Shown in pieces: positions 56,173 through 64,000 of a DNA stretch of 64,000 nt. Positions within the stretch are counted from its first letter, which is position 1; each line of letters opens with the position of its first letter. The notes beneath the pieces are model-generated. The model did not search any database. It saw only the letters and a program-made list of their open reading frames with translations, and was not told the DNA's origin. The position numbers and the translations under genes were made by a program. This DNA is from Pseudomonas sp. WN033 (GTDB lineage: Bacteria; Pseudomonadota; Gammaproteobacteria; Pseudomonadales; Pseudomonadaceae), in contig NSKG01000002.1 of assembly GCA_002287035.1 (NCBI GenBank), forward strand, positions 248,001-312,000, written 5' to 3'.

Positions 56173-57041
56173 CAGCTACCTGAGGCCCCGCGCAGCTTGT
56201 CCGGATTGACCACCGAGTAAATGCCAGTGATCGCGCGACCATCACTTTCCAGCAGCACTACCGAGCGCAACTGGCCATCCAGCATCAGCAACACCCCGGT
56301 CTGACCATTGATCAGCGCCAAACGCATCTGCAACCGGTCACGCCAACTGCGCTGCAAGCCCATCGCCAGGCGGGTCGCCGCCCGCACCCCGTGCAAGACC
56401 CGGGATGCCGCACGTACTCGCCCGCCACCATCGGCAATCCAATGCACCTCTTCCGCCAGCAGACTGGCAAACGTCTGGGCGTCTCCCTGCGCCATCGCTG
56501 TAACGAAGCGCTCGACCAATTGCCGGTGAGCCGCCGGGTCCACCTCGAAGCGTGGTCGCTCATCACGCAGGCGGGCACGGGCGCGGCTGATGGTCTGACG
56601 GCTGGCGACCGGGCTCTTGCCAATCATTGCCGCAATCTCGTCATACGAGTAATCGAACACCTCGCGCAACAGAAACGCGGCCCGCTCCTGGGCGCTCAAG
56701 CGCTCCATGGCCAACAGAAAAGCCATCGACAGGTCCGAGGCCATTTCAGCCAGACGCTCGGCTCCCGGCACCATGTCGTCGAACACCGGCTCCGGCAACC
56801 ACGGCCCGCTGTAATCCTCACGGCGGCGCTTGAGCTGACGCAGACGGTCAATCCCCAGCCGCGTCACCACGGTAACTAGCCAGGCCTGGGGATCAGCAAT
56901 CTGCTGATGATCAGCCTCGCTCCAGCGGAACCAGGCATCCTGTATCAGATCCTCGGCGTCCATCCGGGTACCCAGCAGTCGATAGCCCAAGCCCAGCAAA
57001 CGCGGGCGGGCCTGATCAAAAAGTTCAGCCTTGTCATTCAT
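56166..57041 (-). CDS. ECF41-type sigma factor with SnoaL-like C-terminal extension
   Basis: A 291-residue ECF sigma factor. The sigma2 region is at about 10-75 and the sigma4 region at about 105-160. A C-terminal extension of about 120 residues with a SnoaL-like fold replaces a separate anti-sigma factor. The ECF41 hallmarks are all present: WLPEP (81-85) in the linker, DGGGR (204-208) and NPDKL (279-283). It is divergent from a carboxymuconolactone-decarboxylase family gene, the typical partner class. The ATG at 57041 gives the family start MNDKAELFDQ; the RBS is weak. ECF41 promoters face both genes (57070-57128). Confidence 0.92.
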   Translation of the reverse strand: MNDKAELFDQARPRLLGLGYRLLGTRMDAEDLIQDAWFRWSEADHQQIADPQAWLVTVVTRLGIDRLRQLKRRREDYSGPWLPEPVFDDMVPGAERLAEMASDLSMAFLLAMERLSAQERAAFLLREVFDYSYDEIAAMIGKSPVASRQTISRARARLRDERPRFEVDPAAHRQLVERFVTAMAQGDAQTFASLLAEEVHWIADGGGRVRAASRVLHGVRAATRLAMGLQRSWRDRLQMRLALINGQTGVLLMLDGQLRSVVLLESDGRAITGIYSVVNPDKLRGASGSCH

Positions 57042-57069
57042 ATTGCAGTCTCTGGTGGTGTACAGCCAG

Positions 57070-57096
57070 GACGTTGGCTTGCGTCCGTCTGTGACA
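57070..57096 (-). promoter_or_regulatory. ECF41-type promoter facing the sigma-factor gene (autoregulation)
   Basis: On the minus strand TGTCACA (57096-57090) is followed after exactly 16 bases by CGTC (57073-57070). This is the ECF41 consensus TGTCACA-N16-CGTC as I remember it. The -10 end is about 28 nt before the sigma-factor ATG, leaving a short 5' UTR. Confidence 0.8.
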
Positions 57097-57101
57097 GTTG
57101 C

Positions 57102-57128
57102 TGTCACACTTGTCCAGGCTACGACGTC
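57102..57128 (+). promoter_or_regulatory. ECF41-type promoter facing the carboxymuconolactone-decarboxylase gene
   Basis: TGTCACA (57102-57108), 16 bases, then CGTC (57125-57128): a perfect match to the ECF41 consensus, ending 42 nt before the ATG at 57171. Its -35 element is the mirror image of the opposite promoter's -35; together they form the palindrome TGTGACAGttgCTGTCACA (57090-57108). Confidence 0.85.
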
Positions 57129-57170
57129 CTGGGGTTGTTGACACTTTCCAAGCCACTGGAGTTTATACCC

Positions 57171-57671
57171 ATGCGTCTCGACTACCTCAGACATGCCGAT
57201 GCCCTGCCCTTGCAGGCACTCACCACCATCAGCGCCCACCTGCATCATTCGACACTCGACCAGGAACTGCTCGCCCTGATTCAGTTGCGTGCTTCACAGC
57301 TCAACGGCTGCGCCTACTGCATCGACATGCACAGCAAGGATCTGCAGGCCCTGGGAGCCGAGACAGCCCGTATCCATCTGCTGCCGGCCTGGCGCGAGGC
57401 CGGAGTCTACAGCCCCGCCGAGCAAGCAGTCCTGGCCTGGACCGAAGCCGTCACCCTGATCAGCCATGAGCAGGACCTGCAAGCCCGGTTCAAGAGCCTG
57501 GCTGAACATTTCAACGAAACGGAAATCACCCGGCTGACCTTTGCGATCATCGCCATCAACAGTTGGAATCGCCTGAGCGTCGCCTTTGGCCGGCAGCCCG
57601 ATGGCTACCAACCCGGAGACCTGGAACCGTTTATGCAGCAGGCATTGAAACGTTTTACCAGCCCCGCATAG
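57171..57671 (+). CDS. Carboxymuconolactone decarboxylase / AhpD-family protein
   Basis: A 166-residue AhpD-fold protein with redox motif CAYCIDMH (C47, C50, H54), indicating a thiol-based peroxidase-reductase or related activity rather than lactone decarboxylation. This is one of the recurrent partner families of ECF41 sigma factors, and the upstream promoter matches that sigma. GGAGT lies before the ATG. A CCAGCCCC/GGGGCTGG hairpin (57658-57678) straddles the stop codon without a U-tract and may be a weak terminator. Confidence 0.9.
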   Translation: MRLDYLRHADALPLQALTTISAHLHHSTLDQELLALIQLRASQLNGCAYCIDMHSKDLQALGAETARIHLLPAWREAGVYSPAEQAVLAWTEAVTLISHEQDLQARFKSLAEHFNETEITRLTFAIIAINSWNRLSVAFGRQPDGYQPGDLEPFMQQALKRFTSPA

Positions 57672-57777
57672 GGGCTGGTCCAATGACTTCGCCCACCACA
57701 CAACGGCTCAACCCTCGACATGCTGCTAAAGCAGGACACCAATAGCGTAGAAGCCTCACAGGGCCCAGAAGTAGCAC

Positions 57778-58011
57778 TCAACGCTCATGCAAACGGGCGT
57801 TGAGTTCATCCACTACCGGCGCCCATTCAGCATCTTCAAGGATTTCTTCACGCAGGAACGCTGCCTGTGAGGCATTCCAGAATGGCGCCTCAGACAGTTT
57901 GGCATCGTGGTCCAGGGAATGGGTCGCGAAAAAGGCGTCGATACTCGACGGGTCTGAGTCAAGGCCGAGTTGGGCGAACAACTCGGCCAGGGTCTTGTTC
58001 GGCATATCCAT
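57778..58011 (-). CDS. DUF2789 family small protein
   Basis: A 77-residue acidic cytoplasmic protein starting MDMPNKTLAELFAQLGL, the family-typical N terminus, with the conserved APFWNASQAAFLREEI segment. Function unknown. GGAGGTG lies 3 nt before the ATG. It appears monocistronic, 83 bp downstream of the glycosyltransferase stop. Confidence 0.85.
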   Translation of the reverse strand: MDMPNKTLAELFAQLGLDSDPSSIDAFFATHSLDHDAKLSEAPFWNASQAAFLREEILEDAEWAPVVDELNARLHER

Positions 58012-58094
58012 GGGCACCTCCGGCAAAACTGGGAAAACCTGCAATTCCCATTAAAGCAGAGATGACGCCCAACGCGGACTTGTTCAGGTTTCTG

Positions 58095-59348
58095 TCAGAA
58101 CAACTCCAGCTCAGACAGTGCCAGATAGGCATAGAAACCCAGCAAGGCAATGGCCCGCTTGCTTACCCGCTTGCGCGGCTGGGGTAAAGCCTTGTAAGCA
58201 TGCAGACGCTGATACAACGCCAGATTCTGACGCGCCTGGTGGCGCAGCCGAAAACGTTTTTCGGCATCTTCACCGGCCTGACGGGCCATACGCTCACGCA
58301 ACTCAGGATTCCGGTACAAGGCCAGGATGCTGTCTCGGGCCTGATCCACATCCAGATCAACCAGCAACCCGTTGACCCCCTCCTTGACCAGTTCGGGGAT
58401 AAACCCCACATTTCCGCCAATCACCGGGCAACCGCAGGCCAGCACCTCGCGCAAGGTCCGGCATGACTGGTCAGTGCCGCCAACCGGGAAGTACAGCAGA
58501 TCCATGGCCCGGTAGGCCGCCACCAGATCATCACCCTCGATATAACCCGGCATTACCAGCAGATCGCTGATGCCCAGCCGCTCGGCCGGCGCATGTACAA
58601 CGTTATTGGCATCGCCATGACCGACCAGGAACAGCTTGAGATTGGGAATTTGCTTGCGCAGCTCGGCAGCGGCGTTGAGCAGCAGATCCAACCGCCGACG
58701 CGGCTGAATGCGCGAAGCCATGCCGATCACAAAATCATCCGGACCAAAACCGAAGCGGGTGCGCGCCTGCTCACGGTCCATCGAGGTATTGAAACGCTCA
58801 AGATCAATCCCAGGCTCAATCACTGCAATCCGACTGGCGGGAAACTTGAATCGCTCAACCGCCTGCTGGCGAGCATGTTCACTGATCACTACCAGTCCGT
58901 CAGTGGCGTTTTTGAGCAGAAAGCGTGAACGCCATTTGTCATCCGGGCCGTTGGCATTGTAACTGGTGCGCACCAGCAAATGCTTGCCACCAGTGATACG
59001 GTTTGCCAGGGCGCCGAGCATATGGGCATTGGGCATATGGCAATTGATGACGTCAGTCTGGTGCTCACGCATCACATTGACCAGCTTTGGCACATCCCGT
59101 GTTGCTGACATGATCCGCAGGTGTTTTTCCATTTCCAGAGTAACCGGCTCCAGGCCTTTCTTGCGGCACTCCCATAGAGTCGACCGTCGCGCCTTGGGGC
59201 TGGGTTTGCCACACACCAGTTGCGAGTCCGCGCCTTCCTGCTGCTCGGCAATCACCAGGTCGGTAACCGGTTCGGACCGCTCGGTCCAGCGCCAATTGCT
59301 CAATAAATGGGTGACTTTCGGAGATGCCGATTGCTTGTTCACAGTCAA
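58095..59348 (-). CDS. GT4-family glycosyltransferase
   Basis: About 417 residues with a GT-B fold: N-terminal acceptor domain (HMPNAHMLGALANR) and C-terminal donor domain (GMASRIQPRRRLDLLL, LFLVGHG, REVLACGCPVIGGNVGFIPELV) in which the ExxxxxxxE-type nucleotide-sugar motif is partly kept. Sugar and acceptor are unknown; no other polysaccharide gene is near. The start is uncertain: TTG at 59348 or GTG at 59342, with CAGGG upstream of both. Confidence 0.82.
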   Translation of the reverse strand: MTVNKQSASPKVTHLLSNWRWTERSEPVTDLVIAEQQEGADSQLVCGKPSPKARRSTLWECRKKGLEPVTLEMEKHLRIMSATRDVPKLVNVMREHQTDVINCHMPNAHMLGALANRITGGKHLLVRTSYNANGPDDKWRSRFLLKNATDGLVVISEHARQQAVERFKFPASRIAVIEPGIDLERFNTSMDREQARTRFGFGPDDFVIGMASRIQPRRRLDLLLNAAAELRKQIPNLKLFLVGHGDANNVVHAPAERLGISDLLVMPGYIEGDDLVAAYRAMDLLYFPVGGTDQSCRTLREVLACGCPVIGGNVGFIPELVKEGVNGLLVDLDVDQARDSILALYRNPELRERMARQAGEDAEKRFRLRHQARQNLALYQRLHAYKALPQPRKRVSKRAIALLGFYAYLALSELELF

Positions 59349-59515
59349 AAGCCCTGCAAGTGGTTGAATAATCGGCGCGAATTATAGGCAAAAGGCCAGC
59401 CGTGGACGACCCCAAAATCGTAACCGAAATACCTTTCAGCCCTTGATGCCCGACGACTGGTAACCAGGAAACGCCTCTACTCTGCTTGAACAAGACCGCC
59501 AACCCAAGCAAAATA

Positions 59516-59531
59516 CTGAATAAATAACCAG
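59516..59531 (+). promoter_or_regulatory. LexA-like box before the FAN1/helicase operon
   Basis: CTGAATAAATAACCAG has the CTG-N10-CAG frame and AT-rich core of a LexA site but departs from CTGT/ACAG at the two inner positions. It ends 16 nt before the fan1 ATG. Confidence 0.3.
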
Positions 59532-59547
59532 CACTCGATCAGTCCGC

Positions 59548-61176
59548 ATGCCCGACTCACTCGGCCCAGAACATTACTACCTCAGCAACTTCCTGACCGC
59601 CCTGAGCTGGATTGAGGAGCGTTACGGCGACCTGCTGAGCGCCGAAGAGCATGCATTCATCTGCGGCTTCAGGCATTTGCCGCTGGCCAGCCAGGCCCTA
59701 CTGGTGCGTTTGGTGATGCGCAAGGGCCCGCACTTTCGCCGCAGCGCACTGAAGTACCCGGAAATTGGCGACATCGCTATCGCCGCCGAAGCTTTGCTCA
59801 AGCACGGCTGGCTACACGACGACCAGCCGCTGGACGCGGCGCAGCTATTTGTCCTGCTGCGCCGTGGCGAACTCCTGACCCTGTTGCCTGACGCCCCGAG
59901 CAGTACCCGCAAAGCCGATCTGTTCGAGACTCTGTGTGCAAAGATCAGCCAGCCCGCCAGGTTCAGCGAACTGGCAGGATTTCTCAATGAGCCGCTCTAC
60001 ACCCTGATGGTCGGCCCGCTCTGCGAGCGCCTGCGACTGATGTTCTTCGGCAACCTGAGCCAGCAGTGGTCGGAGTTCGTCCTGGCTGATCTCGGCATCT
60101 TTCGCTATGAACAGGTGCCCATTGCCGCGCAAGCCCGAGGCTTCAGCCAACGGGCCGATATCGATGACTACCTGCACCTGCGAGCCTGCCGCGAACAGCT
60201 AGAAGCCGGCGCCAGCGTCAACAGCGTACTGGAACAACTCGACCCAGTGCGCAGCGACAACCCCTGGATTCTCAACCGCCATGCCAAGCTGCTGTTTTTG
60301 CTGGCCCGGCAAGCGGAACGCGACGGTGAACTGCACAACGCCGTGATGCTGTATCAAAGTAGCCACTACCCCGGAGCCCGCCAGCGCCGGATTCGCCTGC
60401 TTGAGCGCCTCGAATCCTGGGATAGCGCCTGGAATCTGGCCCAGGTCGCCCTGGCCTCACCCGAAAGCGATGCCGAGCAGCAATTGCTGGAGCGGCTACT
60501 GGCACGCCTGGCGCGCCAGCTCGACCAACCAGCTCCGGCACCACGCCCGCGCTGCGAGCCTGAGCGCATTGACCTGACCCTGGCCAATACCGGCAGCGTC
60601 GAATGGGCGGTACGCGAACACCTGCACACCGAGCAGGCCCCGGTGCACTATGTCGAAAACACCCTGATCAACAGCCTGTTCGGTCTGCTGTGCTGGGAAG
60701 CGATCTTCACCCCGCTCCCCGGCGCCTTCTTCCACCCGTTCCATAGCGGCCCGGTCGATCTGCTCAGTGCCGATTTTCACCAGCGCCGCGCACAACAGTT
60801 CACTCGCTGCCTGGCACGGCTCGATGATGGCAGCCATACCCAGCATATCCGTGCCATCTACCGGGCCAAACAAGGTATTCAGTCGCCGTTCGTGGCCTGG
60901 GACTGGCTGCCTGAGGAGCTGCTTGACCAGGCTCTGCTGTGCCTGCCAGCCGAGCACCTCAAAGCCTGGTTCCAGCGCCTGCTACAGGATTTGCGCAACA
61001 ACCGCGCCGGCATGCCCGACCTGATCCAGTTCTGGCCGCAGGAGCGACGCTACCGGATGATCGAGGTCAAGGGTCCCGGTGATCGTCTGCAGGACAACCA
61101 GAAGCGCTGGATCGAGTTCTGCACCCGGCACAACATGCCGGTGCAGGTCTGCCATGTGCGCTGGAGCGAGGCATGA
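59548..61176 (+). CDS. fan1: FAN1-type VRR-NUC nuclease
   Basis: A 542-residue structure-specific nuclease. The C-terminal VRR-NUC (PD-(D/E)XK) domain shows MPDLIQFW (about D491), a 14-residue gap, then EVKGPGDRLQDNQKRW (about E506, K508). The long N-terminal part corresponds to the SAP-like/TPR region of bacterial FAN1, whose P. aeruginosa member has been structurally studied and cuts 5' flaps and unhooks interstrand crosslinks. The last four bases overlap the helicase ATG, so the two are coupled. Confidence 0.9.
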   Translation: MPDSLGPEHYYLSNFLTALSWIEERYGDLLSAEEHAFICGFRHLPLASQALLVRLVMRKGPHFRRSALKYPEIGDIAIAAEALLKHGWLHDDQPLDAAQLFVLLRRGELLTLLPDAPSSTRKADLFETLCAKISQPARFSELAGFLNEPLYTLMVGPLCERLRLMFFGNLSQQWSEFVLADLGIFRYEQVPIAAQARGFSQRADIDDYLHLRACREQLEAGASVNSVLEQLDPVRSDNPWILNRHAKLLFLLARQAERDGELHNAVMLYQSSHYPGARQRRIRLLERLESWDSAWNLAQVALASPESDAEQQLLERLLARLARQLDQPAPAPRPRCEPERIDLTLANTGSVEWAVREHLHTEQAPVHYVENTLINSLFGLLCWEAIFTPLPGAFFHPFHSGPVDLLSADFHQRRAQQFTRCLARLDDGSHTQHIRAIYRAKQGIQSPFVAWDWLPEELLDQALLCLPAEHLKAWFQRLLQDLRNNRAGMPDLIQFWPQERRYRMIEVKGPGDRLQDNQKRWIEFCTRHNMPVQVCHVRWSEA

Positions 61177-63428
61177 GCTACCGGATCGGGGTCCGTGCGC
61201 TATGCGAGTTCACTGCCCGCGAGGGCGATCTGGACCTGCGTTTCACACCGGCGCCAACCGCCGAGGAAGGCCAGGCCGGGCACCGTACGGTTATTGCCCG
61301 GCGCGGCCCGGACTACCTCAGTGAAATCCCGGTGGCAGGCGACTACCCAGGCCTGCGGGTAGTCGGGCGGGCCGACGGCTATGACCCTGACTTCAAACTG
61401 CTGGAAGAAATCAAGACCCACCGTGGTGATGTCAGCCGTATTCCCCACAACCATCAGGTACTGCACTGGGCCCAGGTCAAGGTCTACGGCTGGTTGCTAT
61501 GCCAGCAGTGGGGCATGGATGAAATCGACCTGGCGGTGGTGTATTTCAACGTCGTCACCCAGCAGGAAACCGTATTTCGTGAACGCTTTGGCGCCGAATC
61601 ACTGCGCGAATTTTTCCAGTTGCAGTGCCAGCGTTTCATCGCCTGGGCTGAACAGGAAACCCACCATCGTCAGCGCCGTGATCAAGACCTGGAGGCTTTG
61701 GGCTTTCCCTATCCGAGCTTTCGCCACGGTCAGCGCCAACTGGCCGAAGCTGTCTATCGCGCCGCCCGTGATGGCGAACAACTGCTGGCGCAGGCTACCA
61801 CCGGGATCGGCAAGACACTGGGCACCCTGTTTCCCCAGCTCAAGGCCTTTCCCGCCCAGCAACTGGACCGGCTGTTCTTTCTCTGCGCCAAAACACCCGG
61901 CCGGCACCTGGCGCTGGAGGCCTTGCAGGCTCTGCACCAGCACAATCCTGGCTTGAACCTGCGGGTACTCGAACACGTCGCCCGCGACAAGGCCTGCGAA
62001 TATCCCGAACGCGCCTGTCATGGTGATTCCTGCCCGCTGGCCAAGGGCTTCTACGACCGTTTGCCGGCCGCACGTCTGGCGGCGCTACAAGCAGGCTGGC
62101 TGGATCAGGCCCAGGTCCGGGCCATCGCCAGGGAGCATCAGATCTGCCCTTATTATCTGAGTCAGGAGTTGTGTCGCTGGAGCGATGTCGTGGTCTGCGA
62201 TTACAACTACTACTTCGATCTTGGTGCCCTGCTCTATAGCCTGACCCTGATCAACGACTGGCGCGTTACCCTGCTGGTCGATGAAGCACACAACCTGATC
62301 GACCGGGCCCGCGGCATGTATAGCGCCGAACTCGACCAGGCCCGTTTCAACAGCCTGCGCCGTAGCGCCCCCGCCCGACTCAAGGGCCCACTGGATCGGG
62401 TCGCCCGGCACTGGAACCAGTTACACCAGGACCAACAAGCCGACTATCAGATCTATCCGCAGGTTGCCGACCTGTTTGTCGCCAGCCTGAACAAAGCCGT
62501 CAGCGCCCTGACTGACCACCTGACCGACCAGCCCACCGGCAATGACACCGCACTGTTGCAGTTTTACCTGGATGCCATGCTGTTCTGCCGGCTGGCCGAG
62601 GCCTACGGCCCGCACTCGCTGTTCGATATCACTCGCTACCAGGACCGCCAGCAAGCGCTATCAACCCTGTGCCTGCGCAATGTGATTCCCGCGCCCTTTC
62701 TTGCCGAACGTTTTCGCCTGGCGCACAGCAGCACCCTGTTCTCGGCCACCTTGAGCCCGGCGCCCTACTACCGGGACCTGCTGGGGCTGAATCAGGACTG
62801 CCAGGCACTGGAGGTTGAATCGCCGTTTCGCTCGGAGCAACTCGACGTGCGCATTACCTCCAAACTGTCGACCCGCTACCCCGATCGCACTGACAGTCTG
62901 GGTCCCATCAGCGCCTTGATCGCCCAGCAGTTCCACCAACGCCCCGGCAACTATCTGGCGTTTTTCAGCAGCTACGACTATCTGCAACAGGCTCTGGCGC
63001 ATCTGCGCCGTCACTATCCGCAGATACCGCTGTGGGAGCAGTCACGGCAAATGAACGAATCCCAGCGCCAGAGTTTTCTCGAACGCTTCACCAGCGAATC
63101 CCAAGGGGTGGGCTTTGCCGTGCTCGGCGGCGCCTTTGGCGAAGGTATCGACCTGCCGGGACCACGCCTGATCGGCGCTTTTATCGCCACCCTGGGACTG
63201 CCGCAAGTCAATCCGGTGAACGAGGAAATCCGCCAGCGCATGGAAGATCAGTTCGGCAATGGCTACGACTACGCCTACCTCTACCCAGGCCTGCAGAAAG
63301 TGGTCCAGGCCGCTGGCCGGGTCATCCGCACCACCGAAGATCAGGGAGTGGTCTGGTTACTGGATCAACGCTTTGCTGAGCGCCGGATCCGCCGCTGGTT
63401 ACCCAGTTGGTGGCAGATCCGCAGCTGA
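61173..63428 (+). CDS. Rad3/XPD-type Fe-S DNA helicase with N-terminal PD-(D/E)XK domain
   Basis: A 751-residue protein. Residues 60-110 form a nuclease-like core: D68 in GRAD, E79-I-K81, Q101 in HWAQVKVYGWLL. The superfamily-2 helicase follows with Walker A ATTGIGKT (208-215), four cysteines expected to hold a [4Fe-4S] cluster (C275, C282, C287, C325), DEAH box (370-373) and C-terminal motifs V/VI (GEGIDLPG, QAAGRVIRT). The layout resembles DinG/XPD with a Cas4-like extension. Pairing with FAN1 points to crosslink or flap repair. Confidence 0.9.
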   Translation: MSYRIGVRALCEFTAREGDLDLRFTPAPTAEEGQAGHRTVIARRGPDYLSEIPVAGDYPGLRVVGRADGYDPDFKLLEEIKTHRGDVSRIPHNHQVLHWAQVKVYGWLLCQQWGMDEIDLAVVYFNVVTQQETVFRERFGAESLREFFQLQCQRFIAWAEQETHHRQRRDQDLEALGFPYPSFRHGQRQLAEAVYRAARDGEQLLAQATTGIGKTLGTLFPQLKAFPAQQLDRLFFLCAKTPGRHLALEALQALHQHNPGLNLRVLEHVARDKACEYPERACHGDSCPLAKGFYDRLPAARLAALQAGWLDQAQVRAIAREHQICPYYLSQELCRWSDVVVCDYNYYFDLGALLYSLTLINDWRVTLLVDEAHNLIDRARGMYSAELDQARFNSLRRSAPARLKGPLDRVARHWNQLHQDQQADYQIYPQVADLFVASLNKAVSALTDHLTDQPTGNDTALLQFYLDAMLFCRLAEAYGPHSLFDITRYQDRQQALSTLCLRNVIPAPFLAERFRLAHSSTLFSATLSPAPYYRDLLGLNQDCQALEVESPFRSEQLDVRITSKLSTRYPDRTDSLGPISALIAQQFHQRPGNYLAFFSSYDYLQQALAHLRRHYPQIPLWEQSRQMNESQRQSFLERFTSESQGVGFAVLGGAFGEGIDLPGPRLIGAFIATLGLPQVNPVNEEIRQRMEDQFGNGYDYAYLYPGLQKVVQAAGRVIRTTEDQGVVWLLDQRFAERRIRRWLPSWWQIRS

Positions 63429-63433
63429 CTGAA

Positions 63434-64000
63434 TCAACGCAGCAGATTAGCCAGCGCCTGCATAGCCAGCCGAGTGGTCGCAAAGGTATGTGCCGAAGGC
63501 GCCAAGGGATGGGATGACAACCGCACAACCACCAATCCGACCTCAGGGTTGATATGCAGCAGTTGCCCGTAAGCACCAAGCGCCTCATAGACCCCGTCCG
63601 GGTTGTGACTGACCCACCATTGGCTACGGTAGGAATAACCCGGCTGGTAATCGCGTCCGGAAGCAATGAAAGCATCCTGGTCAGCCCCCCGGCGCAGGTC
63701 GGCAATCACCTCAGGACTGATGATCTGCTGGCCGTTGAAACGCCCATCCTGGCGCATCATCTCGGCAAACCGGGCCAGATCACGCAAGGTCGCGTTGAAC
63801 CCGGCCCCAGCCCATTCGGTACCAAGCCGATCAAGCAGCAGATAACCGTCCTGCTCCGCACCCATCGGCTGCCACAGACGCTCACTGAACAGTTGCGCCA
63901 GCGACATGCCGGTAGCCCGGCGCATTATCCAGCCCAGCACTTCAGTATGCACCGTGCGGTAGACAAAGCCCTGGCCATGCTCACCGGCAGCCTCAATGCT
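63434..64000 (-). CDS. Beta-lactamase-fold serine hydrolase, C-terminal part (cut by window edge)
   Basis: The frame is open from the window edge to a stop at 63434-63436, giving 188 residues. The visible part matches the beta-lactamase (class C/EstB-like, PF00144) family: FVYRTVHTEVLGWIM holds the Tyr-x-Thr/Asn-like second motif region, followed by LWQPMGAEQDG, and a late SYRSQWW segment. The catalytic SxxK motif would lie outside the window. It converges with the helicase gene, 5 bp apart. Confidence 0.82.
   Translation of the reverse strand, partial: SIEAAGEHGQGFVYRTVHTEVLGWIMRRATGMSLAQLFSERLWQPMGAEQDGYLLLDRLGTEWAGAGFNATLRDLARFAEMMRQDGRFNGQQIISPEVIADLRRGADQDAFIASGRDYQPGYSYRSQWWVSHNPDGVYEALGAYGQLLHINPEVGLVVVRLSSHPLAPSAHTFATTRLAMQALANLLR

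Noticed and set aside
57658..57678. CCAGCCCC/GGGGCTGG hairpin over the stop codon of the AhpD-family gene
   Set aside because: No U-tract follows; could be chance pairing in GC-rich coding sequence, so it is not listed as a terminator.
1..64000. tRNA or rRNA genes, CRISPR arrays, prophage or full insertion sequences
   Set aside because: No tRNA cloverleaf ends, regularly spaced repeats, integrase or transposase motifs were seen; the only mobile-type signal is the short element at 25197-25475.

Overview
The window looks like a chromosomal segment of a gammaproteobacterium of the family Pseudomonadaceae (Pseudomonas or a close relative such as Halopseudomonas). The evidence is gene content and order: leuC-leuD-leuB-asd-usg-fimV-truA-trpF...accD-folC-dedD-cvpA-purF, finR/fpr, aroC/MFS/prmB, selD-selU, gpsA-hybrid kinase-fabA-fabB-chemoreceptor all match Pseudomonas neighbourhoods as I remember them. 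GC is high and fairly even, coding density is high, and I see no tRNA, rRNA, CRISPR, prophage or transposase gene. The assignment is from memory of gene order, not from a search.

Layout. 1-15.6 kb is one long minus-strand metabolic run: leucine biosynthesis (leuCDB), aspartate-semialdehyde dehydrogenase and its paralogue Usg, the polar hub protein FimV, TruA, then trpF-trpB-trpA-accD-folC-dedD-cvpA-purF packed with short overlaps. Having trpB-trpA inside this run is unusual for Pseudomonas. 15.7-21.1 kb holds a LysR gene divergent from leuC, a large membrane protein fusing a degenerate diacylglycerol-kinase-like region to DUF389, a glycine-zipper protein and the finR/fpr redox pair. 21.1-28.7 kb carries a short-chain dehydrogenase, a divergent acireductone-dioxygenase-like protein without metal ligands, an MFS transporter, aroC, a 279-bp MITE-like palindromic element, a TauE/SafE permease, a putative tail-anchored protein, prmB and smrA.

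28.7-39 kb: short-chain dehydrogenase, selenouridine pathway (selD-selU), patatin lipase divergent from a penicillin-acylase-family enzyme, a DUF4892 protein, an alpha/beta hydrolase and an acyl-CoA synthetase. 39-46.3 kb: the translationally coupled gpsA-DUF4389-sixA run, divergent from a TonB receptor, followed by a periplasmic binding protein and a hybrid histidine kinase. The last three look like a ligand-sensing module. 46.4-49.9 kb: a second acyl-CoA ligase and fabA-fabB for unsaturated fatty acid synthesis, closed by a strong terminator.

50-64 kb: a chemoreceptor with no membrane segment and a C-terminal Cache-like domain, a Bcr/CflA drug exporter, an NSS sodium symporter, an MsbA-type ABC exporter, an ECF41 sigma factor divergent from a carboxymuconolactone-decarboxylase/AhpD-family gene, a DUF2789 protein, a GT4 glycosyltransferase, a FAN1 nuclease/Rad3-type helicase operon, and the end of a beta-lactamase-fold hydrolase cut by the window edge. 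The most striking sequence signals are two back-to-back perfect ECF41-type promoters (57070-57128), the three-armed palindromic element (25197-25475), the DAGK-DUF389 fusion, and the receptor/binding-protein/kinase cluster.
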